Positions 9,054 to 18,340 of a stretch of DNA of 64,000 bases are shown here, piece by piece. The stretch's first letter is position 1. Each line of letters opens with the position of its first letter. The notes beneath the pieces are model-generated. The model was given only the letters and a program-made list of their open reading frames with translations, searched no databases and was not told where the DNA came from. Source of the stretch: a virus; IMG/VR virus record IMGVR_UViG_3300013132_003882, positions 1 through 64,000 of that record, one strand, 5' to 3'. Made by a program: the position numbers and the translations under genes.

Positions 9054-9968
9054 ATGGAATTCTTAGATCGCGTTGATTTTGAAAATCACAATGGGGTATA
9101 TCTCTCCATGCTAAATGATGTTGCCCGTAATCAGTTCTACGATCAAGTATTAACCCAAGTTCGTGATCATGATTGTGTAGAGATTGGCTTTGGTACAGGC
9201 TTGTTGAGCATGCTGGCCTTGAAGCACGGTGCTCGTAGCATTGTGGCCTACGAGTCAGACCCTGATCGTTATCGCCTGGGCTGTGAAGTAATCAGGGTAC
9301 TAAGCCTGCAAGATCGCATCACCTTGATCAATCAACGCTATGATCATACCTGTAAACATGACCAAACAGTGGTGTTCACAGAAACGGTGGATGACAACAT
9401 CTGGGGAGAAGGGCTCTACGACAGTTTGCCTAGACAGCCAGGCCAGCAATTTTTGCCTGGACAGTATTTTTTTGAAATACACGCTGTGCCGATATCCGCA
9501 GACATTGCTAACAGTTTGATTCAAGCACATGAAGAACATCATTTCTCTCCAGGAGTGGACATTGATTCTCGGTTTGTGTCATATGTTAATTTGTTGCTGT
9601 CAAAGAAATACAATAAATCAATCAAACCAAAAGCAAGTTTGCCCGATGGTGTCACAGAACTAGCACCCATGCCAACCTACATAGACTGGGTCACCAACAA
9701 CACCTATGCTGGTCGATATGTGGTTGATGCCAATGGGGCATTTGTAGACAATCCCGTTAAAGAACTTCAAGTAGAAACATTCAATCAACCAGTGTTGATC
9801 GTGCCCAGAGCAGGCATGCAACACAGCAGTGATAGACTTTACTTGGATACCGGGCATTGGAAACCATCAGCAAACCCTGCTGTGATAAACTCTCCCAACA
9901 GCCGAGTATTAGTGGAACACGATCTCCGCACAGGAAAAATCTCATATAAAATAAAGGAAAAAACATGA
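9054..9968 (+). CDS. Class I SAM-dependent methyltransferase, PRMT-like
   Basis: Residues about 43-64 hold the SAM-binding loop EIGFGTGLLSM followed by an acidic strand (VAYES). The rest resembles the beta-barrel region of protein arginine methyltransferases, which is suggestive only. It sits between nrdA and nrdB, overlapping nrdB by ATGA, so it is expressed with the reductase. The substrate is unknown. Confidence 0.75.
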   Translation: MEFLDRVDFENHNGVYLSMLNDVARNQFYDQVLTQVRDHDCVEIGFGTGLLSMLALKHGARSIVAYESDPDRYRLGCEVIRVLSLQDRITLINQRYDHTCKHDQTVVFTETVDDNIWGEGLYDSLPRQPGQQFLPGQYFFEIHAVPISADIANSLIQAHEEHHFSPGVDIDSRFVSYVNLLLSKKYNKSIKPKASLPDGVTELAPMPTYIDWVTNNTYAGRYVVDANGAFVDNPVKELQVETFNQPVLIVPRAGMQHSSDRLYLDTGHWKPSANPAVINSPNSRVLVEHDLRTGKISYKIKEKT

Positions 9969-11068
9969 GCCGAGCTCAATACAACCTAGCCACCAAAACA
10001 GATTACTTACATCGCAAGATGTTTCTTGACCCAGCAGGGCCTGTGACTATCCAACGCTTTGAAGAAGTCAAGTACAACAAACTTGTTAAGTTTGAACAAG
10101 AAGCACGTGGCTTCTTTTGGATTCCTGAAGAAGTGTCCTTGACCAAAGATGCCAACGACTTCAAAGAAGCCAGTGACACTGTGAAACATATCTTTACATC
10201 AAACTTGTTGCGTCAAACAGCACTAGACAGTTTGCAAGGTCGAGGACCAGCACAGGTGTTTACTCCTGTGGTAGGCATTCCTGAACTAGAAGCTCTAATG
10301 TATAACTGGAGTTTCTTTGAAACCAACATTCACAGTCGGTCATACAGTCATATCATTCGCAATATCTACAACGTGCCCAAGGATGTGTTCAACACCATTC
10401 ATGATACCAAAGAGATAGTGGACATGGCATCAAGTGTGGGCAACTATTATGACAAATTACATCAGATCAATTGCTATAAAGAGATTGATAGACAAATGGC
10501 AGGAGAAGAAGCACACATCAAAGCCATTTGGTTGGCACTGAATGCGTCATACGCATTGGAAGCATTCCGCTTCATGGTCAGCTTTGCTACTAGTCTGGCC
10601 ATGGTAGAGAATCGTATCTTTATTGGCAACGGCAACATCATCAGCCTGATCCTGCAAGACGAGATCTTGCACCGTGACTGGACTGCTTGGATGATCAATC
10701 AAGTTGTAAAAGAAGATTCACGTTTTGCCGCTGCCAAGGCCGAATGTGAAGCCGAAGTGTACCAAATGTACCTGGATGTGATCCGTGAAGAAAAAGCCTG
10801 GGCCGACTACTTGTTCAAACTAGGTCCAGTGATTGGGCTCAATGCACAGATTTTGAAAGACTTTGTGGACTACACAGCAGTGGGAGCACTCAAAGAAATT
10901 GGTATCAAGTACCTGGAACCTGCACCACGCAGCACACCAATCCCTTGGTTCATGAAGCATGTGGACACATCAAAAAAACAATCGGCCTTACAGGAAACAG
11001 AGAGTACCAATTATGTGATTGGGGTCATGGGCGACAGCCTTGACTACGACGAATTACCAGATTTATAA
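9965..11068 (+). CDS. nrdB: Ribonucleotide reductase class Ia, small subunit
   Basis: The diiron/tyrosyl-radical subunit partners NrdA. The 367-aa product shows D88 in LDSLQGR, E119 and H123 in FFETNIHSRSY, and the radical tyrosine Y127. A second E..H set (EEAH, and DEILH further on) supplies the remaining iron ligands. It starts by ATGA overlap with the methyltransferase. Confidence 0.96.
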   Translation: MSRAQYNLATKTDYLHRKMFLDPAGPVTIQRFEEVKYNKLVKFEQEARGFFWIPEEVSLTKDANDFKEASDTVKHIFTSNLLRQTALDSLQGRGPAQVFTPVVGIPELEALMYNWSFFETNIHSRSYSHIIRNIYNVPKDVFNTIHDTKEIVDMASSVGNYYDKLHQINCYKEIDRQMAGEEAHIKAIWLALNASYALEAFRFMVSFATSLAMVENRIFIGNGNIISLILQDEILHRDWTAWMINQVVKEDSRFAAAKAECEAEVYQMYLDVIREEKAWADYLFKLGPVIGLNAQILKDFVDYTAVGALKEIGIKYLEPAPRSTPIPWFMKHVDTSKKQSALQETESTNYVIGVMGDSLDYDELPDL

Positions 11069-11078
11069 AAGGAAAAAT

Positions 11079-11306
11079 ATGTATAAACCCAATCCTGCAA
11101 TACGAGATTCTGAAGACTTCCAGAATATTCGCAACGTGATGAGCAAGTTTGAAAAGATCGAAGAAAAGAATCGCTGTCTGCGAGTGCAATTTTTAGACTG
11201 GTTGACAGTGAAAATGCATGCCTGGGCTGACAGTGTCAAAGCCATGTCGGATCGCATTGATGCGCCATGTGTTATTAAAATAGAACCTAGAAAGAAAACA
11301 AAATGA
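11079..11306 (+). CDS. Hypothetical protein, 75 aa
   Basis: The start at 11079 follows a good ribosome site (AAAAGGAAAAAT). The product is charged and helical, ending in a basic tail (EPRKKTK). It lies between nrdB and glutaredoxin, overlapping the latter by ATGA. No family was recognised. Confidence 0.7.
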   Translation: MYKPNPAIRDSEDFQNIRNVMSKFEKIEEKNRCLRVQFLDWLTVKMHAWADSVKAMSDRIDAPCVIKIEPRKKTK

Positions 11307-11524
11307 AAGCAATAGTATGGTCCCGGGACCAATGCACCTTCTGCGAACAGGCCAAAGGCCTGTTGGAAATGAAAGGCATTGAATATGAAGTACGCAATAT
11401 CAGTCAAGATTGGACACGTGAACAATTATTAGAAGCAGTGCCCACTGCTAGAACAGTGCCACAGATATTCTTGGACGAAAAATACGTGGGCGGATTCAAT
11501 GAACTACGCAAAAGGCTGCAGTAA
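11303..11524 (+). CDS. grx: Glutaredoxin
   Basis: This small thiol oxidoreductase is the likely electron donor for the phage NrdAB. The 73-aa product has the CTFC active site at residues 11-14, a TVPQIF cis-proline strand and the GG glutathione/partner-binding turn. It is compact, similar to NrdH-redoxin-sized phage glutaredoxins. Confidence 0.93.
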   Translation: MKAIVWSRDQCTFCEQAKGLLEMKGIEYEVRNISQDWTREQLLEAVPTARTVPQIFLDEKYVGGFNELRKRLQ

Positions 11525-12129
11525 TGCCGCAGTTTTCATCAGACTGGTTTAGCAATGCCCTGGTCAACTTTGATTACATCACCAACTACTTACAAAAACA
11601 AAAAACAGTTGACAGCATATTAGAAATAGGCAGCCACGAAGGTCGGAGCACCTGCTGGATGTTGACGAACATGCTGGCAGATACAGGTACCATTACCTGT
11701 GTGGATCCCTTTGCAGACCGTCCGGTCACAGCATTCAGTTATGATAGCATACCCCAAGATCGCAGTATTGAACAGGTCTTTCGTGCCAACACAGCCGAAG
11801 TCAAAAAGCCTGGACAAACCGTAGAAGTGCATGCCAACATGAGTTTTCCTGCACTGGCACAACTGATTGTGGATCAACGACAGTATGACTTCATCTACGT
11901 GGATGGCAGTCACAATGCAGACGATGCACTGGCAGATGCTGTGATGTGTTTTGGATTGTTGCGTCCAGGTGGTGTCATGCTGTTTGACGACTACCTGTGG
12001 GAAGATGACCAGCACTACCTGGGTCGTTGCAAACAAAGCATCGACGCATTTGTAAACATGTTTTATCACAGGCTCAAACTGGGCCTGGTAAATTATCAGT
12101 TGGCAATAGTTAAAAAGGAACTAGAATGA
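11524..12129 (+). CDS. Class I SAM-dependent methyltransferase (Methyltransf_24-like)
   Basis: The 201-aa product shows motif I ILEIGSHEGRST, motif II TCVDPFA, and the later FIYVDGSH and LRPGGVMLFDDY strands typical of the Methyltransf_24 group, which often acts on sugars or small molecules. It is joined to its neighbours by one-base and ATGA overlaps. The substrate is unknown. Confidence 0.82.
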   Translation: MPQFSSDWFSNALVNFDYITNYLQKQKTVDSILEIGSHEGRSTCWMLTNMLADTGTITCVDPFADRPVTAFSYDSIPQDRSIEQVFRANTAEVKKPGQTVEVHANMSFPALAQLIVDQRQYDFIYVDGSHNADDALADAVMCFGLLRPGGVMLFDDYLWEDDQHYLGRCKQSIDAFVNMFYHRLKLGLVNYQLAIVKKELE

Positions 12130-12425
12130 GTATTGAAGCAGGAAACACATACACCATGCGCATGGGCTATGGTGAAGAGATTGTGGCAAAAATCACAGCA
12201 GTTGGTAGCACTACTTACACGCTCAGCAAGCCCGTGGCAGTGGTGCCTGGACAGCAAGGTATACAATTGATGAATTCATTGTTTACTGCAGATCCTGAGG
12301 CAGAAGTCACGGTAAATATATCCAGCGTGGCCATGATTGCCCCTGTGCGTGAAGACGTTGGGGACAGTTATTTAGAAGCCACAACAGGTATCAAACCTGT
12401 GCGTAGTAAAATCTTAATGGGATAA
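12126..12425 (+). CDS. Hypothetical protein, 99 aa, likely virion-associated
   Basis: This is a short beta-rich product with no signal peptide. It directly precedes the PAAR gene in a block of apparent virion genes, so a tail or baseplate role is inferred from position. Confidence 0.65.
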   Translation: MSIEAGNTYTMRMGYGEEIVAKITAVGSTTYTLSKPVAVVPGQQGIQLMNSLFTADPEAEVTVNISSVAMIAPVREDVGDSYLEATTGIKPVRSKILMG

Positions 12426-12426
12426 C

Positions 12427-12711
12427 ATGCCACCAGTACAACGACAAGGCGATCCAAACAGCTCAGGAGGCGTAAACACTTCTGGTGTGGCTTCTGTGCG
12501 AGTAAACGGTCGTCCCATTGTTGTACCAGGCATTAGTGTGTCACCGCACCCTTGCTGTGGGCAACCTGGTTGCGGTATTCATTGTTCAGCAGTAACTTCG
12601 GGAGGGTCAGGATCAGTCCGTGCTGGCAGCAAACCAGTGATACGCAATGGAGATGCTGACACCTGCGGACACGCTCGTGTGGCCGGCAGTGGTGACGTAA
12701 GGGCAGGATAA
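12427..12711 (+). CDS. PAAR-domain spike-tip protein
   Basis: PAAR proteins form the sharp cone on the tip of contractile tail spikes. The 94-aa product is Gly-rich with repeated VRVNGRPIV / VRAGSKPVI / DVRAG turns, and has Cys/His residues (PHPCCGQ, GIHCS, CGHA) placed to bind a metal at the tip. It overlaps the next virion gene by one base. Its presence argues for a contractile-tailed phage. Confidence 0.88.
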   Translation: MPPVQRQGDPNSSGGVNTSGVASVRVNGRPIVVPGISVSPHPCCGQPGCGIHCSAVTSGGSGSVRAGSKPVIRNGDADTCGHARVAGSGDVRAG

Positions 12712-13955
12712 TGGCAGAATCAATAGTAACATCACTACAACTCACAGCAGGCGTGGGATTTTATTCAGGCAATGCAATCACTGCCAACACTCAGCTGGCC
12801 AATACCATTGCTGCTTATTCGGCTGTGCTTACAGGTAATTTATTAACAGTCATAGCTGCCGCAGCCGGCAACGTTAGTCTGGGCATATCAGCAGGCACAC
12901 TGGCCAATCTCAAAACGCTGGGTGCAAATGTGTCAGGCAATTATTGCCCAGCCTTGGGGGATAGTGTGCCCAGCAACGTGGCAATTACTGTGGGCAATTC
13001 AGGATACACTGGTTCTATCACCAGTTCGGCCAACACGTATCTCGGCTCAGGCGATTTTGGTAAATTTGCACAGGCATTTGGTGCAGCTCAAGGATACATC
13101 AGCTTGACCAACCAAGTTATTTTGAGTGCTGTAAATGCCAACGGCAACAACTGGGTGGGGCAAACATTCACCAACATGAATGATCTGATCACTGCTGGAC
13201 TAACTAGAGTGACCACTAATCTGGCAGCCTTTGGCGCAGATCTAGCAGCCACTGGTGAGCTTATTGATTTTTCCGCAGTGGAAAATTTTGGCACCCCAGC
13301 TTCTGTGTTGCAACAACTGGCTCGAGCCGGCAACATGACCAATGGAACATTGCCATGTGTGCAGACAAAACTGCGTGAAACAGGACTGTCAGATCAAAAC
13401 ATTGCTGACCTAGTCAACAATAACCGACCCAGTTTGTACAATCAAGTTGCACCAAATGCTCAGCCTTTGCAGGTGATCAGTCGGTTGAGAAACGCCAACT
13501 TGCCGCGTGGCGCAGTGTCATTCACAGAAAGTAGACCGGGAGCATTGACCGAAAACGAATTTGACAGCTTGCAACGTCTGGCGTATCAAGGCATGTGCAA
13601 CGTGGCTGGTGCATGTTTACAAGAAGTGTTGGATATCATGAACATCACCACTCCCAACATAACCACCATGTGTGAGCTGTTGGATCCGGTCAAAATTTTC
13701 CCAAATAGTTTTAACACATTGACTTTGCCCACACCCAACAGTCTAGAGCTGATATATGACAGTCAAGGCGATGTTAATTCAATCATTGAGCCCACTTTGA
13801 ATTCAGGCACGGTGGTGGTTGTGGGCTGTGATCAGATGGCCAAGATCATGCCATCCGCACAGGCTGTTGCCAATCGTGCTTTGCAAATTGCACTGCAACA
13901 GATAAATGGGCTTCGTAACACCACACCGGCTGCGCTGGCAGTAATATTACAATGA
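12711..13955 (+). CDS. Probable virion structural protein, 414 aa
   Basis: The large Asn/Thr/Ala-rich product is composed like tail or baseplate proteins. It follows the PAAR gene directly and overlaps the next gene by ATGA. No domain was named with confidence. Confidence 0.65.
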   Translation: MAESIVTSLQLTAGVGFYSGNAITANTQLANTIAAYSAVLTGNLLTVIAAAAGNVSLGISAGTLANLKTLGANVSGNYCPALGDSVPSNVAITVGNSGYTGSITSSANTYLGSGDFGKFAQAFGAAQGYISLTNQVILSAVNANGNNWVGQTFTNMNDLITAGLTRVTTNLAAFGADLAATGELIDFSAVENFGTPASVLQQLARAGNMTNGTLPCVQTKLRETGLSDQNIADLVNNNRPSLYNQVAPNAQPLQVISRLRNANLPRGAVSFTESRPGALTENEFDSLQRLAYQGMCNVAGACLQEVLDIMNITTPNITTMCELLDPVKIFPNSFNTLTLPTPNSLELIYDSQGDVNSIIEPTLNSGTVVVVGCDQMAKIMPSAQAVANRALQIALQQINGLRNTTPAALAVILQ

Positions 13956-14767
13956 CCATATCACAAACAGCAGCCGCCAATGCGGCATATGGAAACAAAC
14001 TTACTACATTGGGCAATTTGCCGTTGGCAGCAAATACCCCCACGCCAGTGCCAGCTGATGTGGCCACTTACTATGCCACAAACATTGCATTGGGTTCTGG
14101 GCCCAGTGGTACATTTTTGCTCACAGACTTTTTTGGATCAGCAGCTGGCGTTCCTTACAACGCTGATCTTGCCACAGTGACTTCAACTATGTCGGCACAA
14201 CTTGCTGCCGGCACACTGACTGCACTCAGCACCATATACTCACAAATGATCACATTGATCTCTGATGGTTATGGGTTGCCAGGTGCAATAAATCTTCCAG
14301 CACCTTACACCGCAGGGAATCCCTATGCCAGTTATAATTCAGCATTGGCAGTGTTGGTCACAGCCGCAGATGCTGCCATTGGCACAGCCATCACTGCCAT
14401 GGGCACTGCTACCACAACACTGAACAACACTTGGTATGATATGATATCAAATTCGGCAAATGAGTCTGTCAATCAAGCCAGGGCCAGTATTGACTACAGC
14501 ACACTCACCGCTGGAGCACAGTTGCCCATCACGGCGTTTATTCCCAGTCTGGGCGACCTTGGCAAACAAACACAGGAAGGCATGGCTGCACAGTTTTTGG
14601 AAAGCATTGCCAACACTGCCAACCAGTATGGGCAGGCCATGGTAGGTGCGTTGAGAGAAGGCCGCAACACCTCAGGACTAAATTCCATAGGGCTCACTCC
14701 CACCAATGGTGTGCCCAGTCAAAGTGCCAATGCATTGCCGCAGGCCACCCTAATTTCCAGCACGTAA
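13952..14767 (+). CDS. Probable virion structural protein, 271 aa
   Basis: The Ala/Thr/Asn-rich composition matches the preceding gene, with which it overlaps. It ends the virion block; the next gene has its own promoter. The role in the tail is inferred from context. Confidence 0.62.
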   Translation: MTISQTAAANAAYGNKLTTLGNLPLAANTPTPVPADVATYYATNIALGSGPSGTFLLTDFFGSAAGVPYNADLATVTSTMSAQLAAGTLTALSTIYSQMITLISDGYGLPGAINLPAPYTAGNPYASYNSALAVLVTAADAAIGTAITAMGTATTTLNNTWYDMISNSANESVNQARASIDYSTLTAGAQLPITAFIPSLGDLGKQTQEGMAAQFLESIANTANQYGQAMVGALREGRNTSGLNSIGLTPTNGVPSQSANALPQATLISST

Positions 14768-14788
14768 AAAGTAATACTTAGGTAGTAC

Positions 14789-14817
14789 TTGACCGGAAAT
14801 TTCTTTTTTGCTATAAT
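14789..14817 (+). promoter_or_regulatory. Early-type promoter TTGACC-17-TATAAT
   Basis: TTGACC (14789-14794) and TATAAT (14812-14817) are 17 bases apart. The leader contains AAAAAGGAG before the gene at 14847. It belongs to the repeated promoter family of this genome. Confidence 0.85.
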
Positions 14818-14846
14818 AATGGCATACAAAGCAAAAAGGAGCCAAC

Positions 14847-15122
14847 ATGTATTACATTGTTTCTAGAGGTACCGGACTTATTGTAACAGATGGTCCCAAC
14901 AGAACCCGTGCTTACAAAACTTTCGGTGCCGCACGTGCCACTCGTACCAGACTGTGCCGCAAAGCCGGTTGGTCGGTAAGCGAACTCAATATCATTGACA
15001 CCCGGTTCTACCAATCACACATGGTAACTCGTACCAATCTCATGACTGGGCAAGAGTACCAAGAGGATGTCAACACCCCCCGCTTCTGCTCACCCAGCTC
15101 AGAATCATTCTGGAGCATGTAA
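14847..15122 (+). CDS. Hypothetical protein, 91 aa
   Basis: A single-gene cassette with its own promoter and AAAAAGGAG ribosome site. The basic N-terminal half (residues about 20-45) contains several Arg and could bind nucleic acid. The function is unknown. Confidence 0.75.
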   Translation: MYYIVSRGTGLIVTDGPNRTRAYKTFGAARATRTRLCRKAGWSVSELNIIDTRFYQSHMVTRTNLMTGQEYQEDVNTPRFCSPSSESFWSM

Positions 15123-15146
15123 TACTCAAATATTACCTTTTTGGTG
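15123..15146 (+). terminator. Short hairpin terminator
   Basis: GTAATA-loop-TATTAC followed by CTTTTT lies between the previous stop codon and the next promoter. The same GTAATACT...ATTAC-T-run design recurs at 43078 and 63034. Confidence 0.55.
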
Positions 15147-15147
15147 G

Positions 15148-15176
15148 TTGACCAATAATTGCCAAAACGCTATAAT
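15148..15176 (+). promoter_or_regulatory. Early-type promoter TTGACC-17-TATAAT
   Basis: TTGACC (15148-15153) and TATAAT (15171-15176), spacer 17. The leader reads ATTGTAACAAAAGGAG, almost identical to the leader at 63121. Confidence 0.87.
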
Positions 15177-15206
15177 ATGAACATATTGTAACAAAAGGAG
15201 CCCGAG

Positions 15207-15488
15207 ATGACCTACGCAACAATCCAAGAAGTCAACACTTCTATCATGTTCAGCAATTTTACAAACGAACAGCTCAACAGCATCAATGATGCGGTGAACT
15301 TTGCTCGTGCCCAGCTTCGTGCAGTAAAGATCCGCACATTCACCAAAGGTGACACAGTGAAGTTTCACAGCACCAAACGTGGTGTCACTGTGACAGGTAC
15401 TGTGACCAAGGTTGCCATCAAGTATGTCACAGTCAAAGACGGTGCTATGCTGTGGCGGGTGCCAGCCAACATGCTGGAGGCCGCATGA
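15207..15488 (+). CDS. Hypothetical protein, 93 aa
   Basis: The N-terminal 45 residues are helical. The C-terminal half looks like a small beta-barrel (KGDTVKF, GTVTKVAIKYVTV) of KOW/SH3-like type, which could bind RNA or protein. The family is uncertain. It overlaps the next gene by ATGA. Confidence 0.72.
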   Translation: MTYATIQEVNTSIMFSNFTNEQLNSINDAVNFARAQLRAVKIRTFTKGDTVKFHSTKRGVTVTGTVTKVAIKYVTVKDGAMLWRVPANMLEAA

Positions 15489-15649
15489 CATTTCGACGCT
15501 GGTGCCAACTAATGTGGCAAGAGCATTGTGATGAAGTGTCGGCCTGGACAGGCAACAACCCCCGGTACCTGTCAGCAGAATATTTTGAAAAGTACAAATG
15601 GTGGCTCCGCAGAGAGTACCGAGCAAGAGGAGTAACAAATGGGTCTTGA
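15485..15649 (+). CDS. Hypothetical protein, 54 aa
   Basis: A Trp/Arg-rich small protein coupled to the previous gene by ATGA and overlapping the next by 11 bases. No family was recognised. Confidence 0.6.
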   Translation: MTFRRWCQLMWQEHCDEVSAWTGNNPRYLSAEYFEKYKWWLRREYRARGVTNGS

Positions 15650-16064
15650 TATGTATGCATACTGTGCCGCCCAAGCAGGCCAGCAAGCAGAATTTTACGA
15701 AGACGCTGAATACGACGAGGACACTGGTCAAATGGTCAATCCCAACGTCAACAAGCCACGGCAAATTGCTTACTGGCGCAAACATCCCAACTTGCATGGC
15801 TGGATGGCGCATCGCTGGCTGGCACGTGAAGGCAATGCACTACGTGAAACAGACAACTTCAATGGCATTGAACTTGAACTCACGTATGATGACTTGGACG
15901 AATTAGAGTATGCAGTACAAAACAATCGACTGCCCGCAACCACAGGATTCTTCTTTGGCGAAGGTGCTGACGATGTCTACAAAGAGAGTGATTTGAAATT
16001 CATCCAAGAAGCCCGAGCAGAAATGTTCTTGGGTTTGAAAGTATTCTATAATTCTTCATGGTAA
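15639..16064 (+). CDS. Phage conserved protein of the MGLDMY type, 141 aa
   Basis: The N-terminus MGLDMYAY marks a widespread phage family of unknown function, sometimes loosely annotated as phosphoglycerate kinase without support. Conserved features visible here are YWRKHPNLHGWM and a GFFFGEG turn. The ribosome site AAGAGGAG lies just upstream. Confidence 0.78.
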   Translation: MGLDMYAYCAAQAGQQAEFYEDAEYDEDTGQMVNPNVNKPRQIAYWRKHPNLHGWMAHRWLAREGNALRETDNFNGIELELTYDDLDELEYAVQNNRLPATTGFFFGEGADDVYKESDLKFIQEARAEMFLGLKVFYNSSW

Positions 16065-16076
16065 TCACGTAAATAT

Positions 16077-17450
16077 ATGAATGGCATTGATTTCTCACAC
16101 AAACAATTCAACGGTATCACTGTGGCGGCTGATTGGATAAGGGACTTAGAAGCATCAGATAGTCGCTTGCACAAAGAACGTGTGATTGAAAAAGCACTAA
16201 TGGCTGCAAAGTTGGGCAGTGCCAATGCGCAGTGTTTCTTGTTCAACTGCTATCAAGCCTACAATCCCTACTACACATTTCATGTTCGACAAGTGCCCGA
16301 AAGCGAAGGCATTGAACATGCGGAAAATCCTTGGCCTGTGTTTTGGGGACTGTTGGAAGGTCTGCGCACACGGTCATTCTCAGGACATCGTGCCCGAGAT
16401 GCCATCTTGGAAACAATGAAACGCTTTGACAGTCTAGAGTGGAACAATCTCTGCATACGTGTGTTGATCAAAGACTTGCGATGCGGCATCAGTGAGAAAA
16501 CCTTGAACAAAGTGCTAGGCCGAACAGAATGGAAAATTCCTGTGTTTACCTGTCAGTTGGCACAAGACTCAACTGACCAGCCCAAAAAGCTCCGAGGTAT
16601 CAAGCGCCTGGAATGCAAACTGGATGGTGTACGTGTGTTGGCGGTGGTACAAGGCTCAGATGTCACATTGTACAGCCGCAATGGCAAACAGTTTGAAAAC
16701 TTTCCGCAGATTGTGCAAGCCATAGAAGACAATCGCAAAACATTTTTAAATATTCCCCATGGTGGTCGTTTTGTACTCGACGGCGAGATTGTGGGCGAGA
16801 GTTTTCAGAAGTTAATGAAACAAGCACATCGCAAATCAGATGCTGTTACTGATGGCATGGTGTATCATGTGTTTGACATCATACCGCTGGACAGTTTTGT
16901 TGAAGGTCACTACAACGCACAACAACACAAACGCATTGAGATGTTGGAACGTGTACGTGCGTTATTGCCTGAAGATGGACCTATCCAAATTATGAACGGC
17001 CTGGACGTGAACTTGGACACCGCCGAAGGACATGACATCATGCAACGCTATGCCGAAGCCGCTGTGGAAGGTGGATTCGAAGGCATCATGATCAAGAGCA
17101 TGGACGCACCGTACCTGTGCAAACGCACTGACTCGTGGATGAAATGGAAACCCACCATCACAGTTGATTTGAGAATTGTGGGTTTCGAACAAGGTACTGG
17201 TCGCAATGCTGACCGGTTGGGTGCTATAATCTGTGAAGGAGATGACAATGGAAGACATATCTGTGTTAATGTTGGCAGTGGCCTGTCTGATGGCGATAGG
17301 GATGAGTATTGGCGTAGCCGGGATCTTCTTCTTGGCCACTTGGTTGAAATTCAAGCTGATGCAGTCACACAAAACCAAGACGGATCATACAGCCTGAGAT
17401 TCCCAAGATTTTTACGCTTTAGGGACTTTGAAGCTGGAGAAAAAATTTGA
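16077..17450 (+). CDS. lig: ATP-dependent DNA ligase
   Basis: This enzyme seals nicks during phage replication. The 457-aa product is near T4 gp30 in size. Nucleotidyltransferase motifs appear in order: CKLDGVR with the AMP-accepting Lys (motif I), YSRNGK (Ia), FVLDGEIVGE (III), EGIMIKS (IV) and WMKWKP (V). An N-terminal DNA-binding region occupies the first 160 residues. It overlaps the next gene at its 3' end. Confidence 0.95.
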   Translation: MNGIDFSHKQFNGITVAADWIRDLEASDSRLHKERVIEKALMAAKLGSANAQCFLFNCYQAYNPYYTFHVRQVPESEGIEHAENPWPVFWGLLEGLRTRSFSGHRARDAILETMKRFDSLEWNNLCIRVLIKDLRCGISEKTLNKVLGRTEWKIPVFTCQLAQDSTDQPKKLRGIKRLECKLDGVRVLAVVQGSDVTLYSRNGKQFENFPQIVQAIEDNRKTFLNIPHGGRFVLDGEIVGESFQKLMKQAHRKSDAVTDGMVYHVFDIIPLDSFVEGHYNAQQHKRIEMLERVRALLPEDGPIQIMNGLDVNLDTAEGHDIMQRYAEAAVEGGFEGIMIKSMDAPYLCKRTDSWMKWKPTITVDLRIVGFEQGTGRNADRLGAIICEGDDNGRHICVNVGSGLSDGDRDEYWRSRDLLLGHLVEIQADAVTQNQDGSYSLRFPRFLRFRDFEAGEKI

Positions 17451-18340
17451 AGGCATGGGCGAGATTTTATGAAAATATTCGGAACATGAACTTGCCCGAG
17501 GCCCATGACTGGCCTCATTGTTTAAATTCTGAAGATGTAAAACATTTACCAGTTGCAATTCAATTAAAAATTTTACATACTCATTTGTATCTTTCGTTTC
17601 CTACAGAAGAAACATCGTCGTTGATAATACAATTAGCACAATCTCCACAAGAAATCGCTCAATTGTGTCAATCCACAGGTGTTGATTATTTTTTTGATAA
17701 CCCAATGTTATCTTTGTCTCACGAAACTGAATGTCAAGGTATAAAAATAAAGTATCATCCCAGCATGGAGGGTGGGGGAATATATAGATCGCCAATGTTT
17801 ATAGAAGTATTGTCTTTGATTGCACCCAATAGGATTTTTAATCACTGTTTAGAATGGTGTTCTGGTCCTGGATTTATTGGATTTAGTTTGGCAGGTAAGG
17901 GATTATGTAAGCAACTAGATTTGGCTGATATTTGGCAACCTTCTCTAACTGCTGCCAAAGCTGTAAAGGCTCCTTGCAATGTTGATACCTGGCACATTAG
18001 AAATCTGTGCGATATACAACCACCTAGAATGTATGATTTGATAGTGGCAAATCCTCCTTGGTGGCCGGGCAATCTACTACAAAACCAGCACAATCGATTG
18101 GGCTCTGATCCTGAGCTGACAATTTTAAAAAAGTTCTTGAAAGATGCCAAAAACTATTTGACTCCTGATGGAATAATTGTTTTGATCGAAGGACAAACTT
18201 ACACTGGACCTAAAGACATTTTAAATGCATTGGTTGATACTGGACTTGAACTGACACAGGTTTTAGAACGTTTTGACCAATGGCATTGGTTTGTGGTGAT
18301 TGAACACAAAAGTAATTTTGAAACTGGAGACAAAGTTTGA
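17447..18340 (+). CDS. Class I methyltransferase with NPPW motif
   Basis: The 297-aa product holds a SAM loop (LEWCSGPGFIG) and an NPPWWPG catalytic motif like those of N6-adenine/glutamine methyltransferases (HemK/PrmC or DNA N6A type). The start is TTG at 17447 with GGAG upstream and overlap with the ligase stop. It is clearly AT-richer than the ligase before it, suggesting later acquisition. Whether it acts on DNA, protein or RNA is not clear. Confidence 0.78.
   Translation: MKAWARFYENIRNMNLPEAHDWPHCLNSEDVKHLPVAIQLKILHTHLYLSFPTEETSSLIIQLAQSPQEIAQLCQSTGVDYFFDNPMLSLSHETECQGIKIKYHPSMEGGGIYRSPMFIEVLSLIAPNRIFNHCLEWCSGPGFIGFSLAGKGLCKQLDLADIWQPSLTAAKAVKAPCNVDTWHIRNLCDIQPPRMYDLIVANPPWWPGNLLQNQHNRLGSDPELTILKKFLKDAKNYLTPDGIIVLIEGQTYTGPKDILNALVDTGLELTQVLERFDQWHWFVVIEHKSNFETGDKV

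Noticed and set aside
15181-15200. PHO-box-like ATTGTAAC before the gene at 15207 (and the copy at 63121)
   Set aside because: Only one 7-base half is present in each case, and it forms part of a common leader with AAAAGGAG, downstream of the transcription start.
15639-16064. Phosphoglycerate kinase
   Set aside because: That label circulates for MGLDMY-type phage proteins, but no kinase motif is visible in 141 residues.
16067-16077. GTAAATAT as late promoter for the DNA ligase
   Set aside because: It abuts the ATG, so a transcript from it would start inside the gene; probably chance AT-rich sequence.
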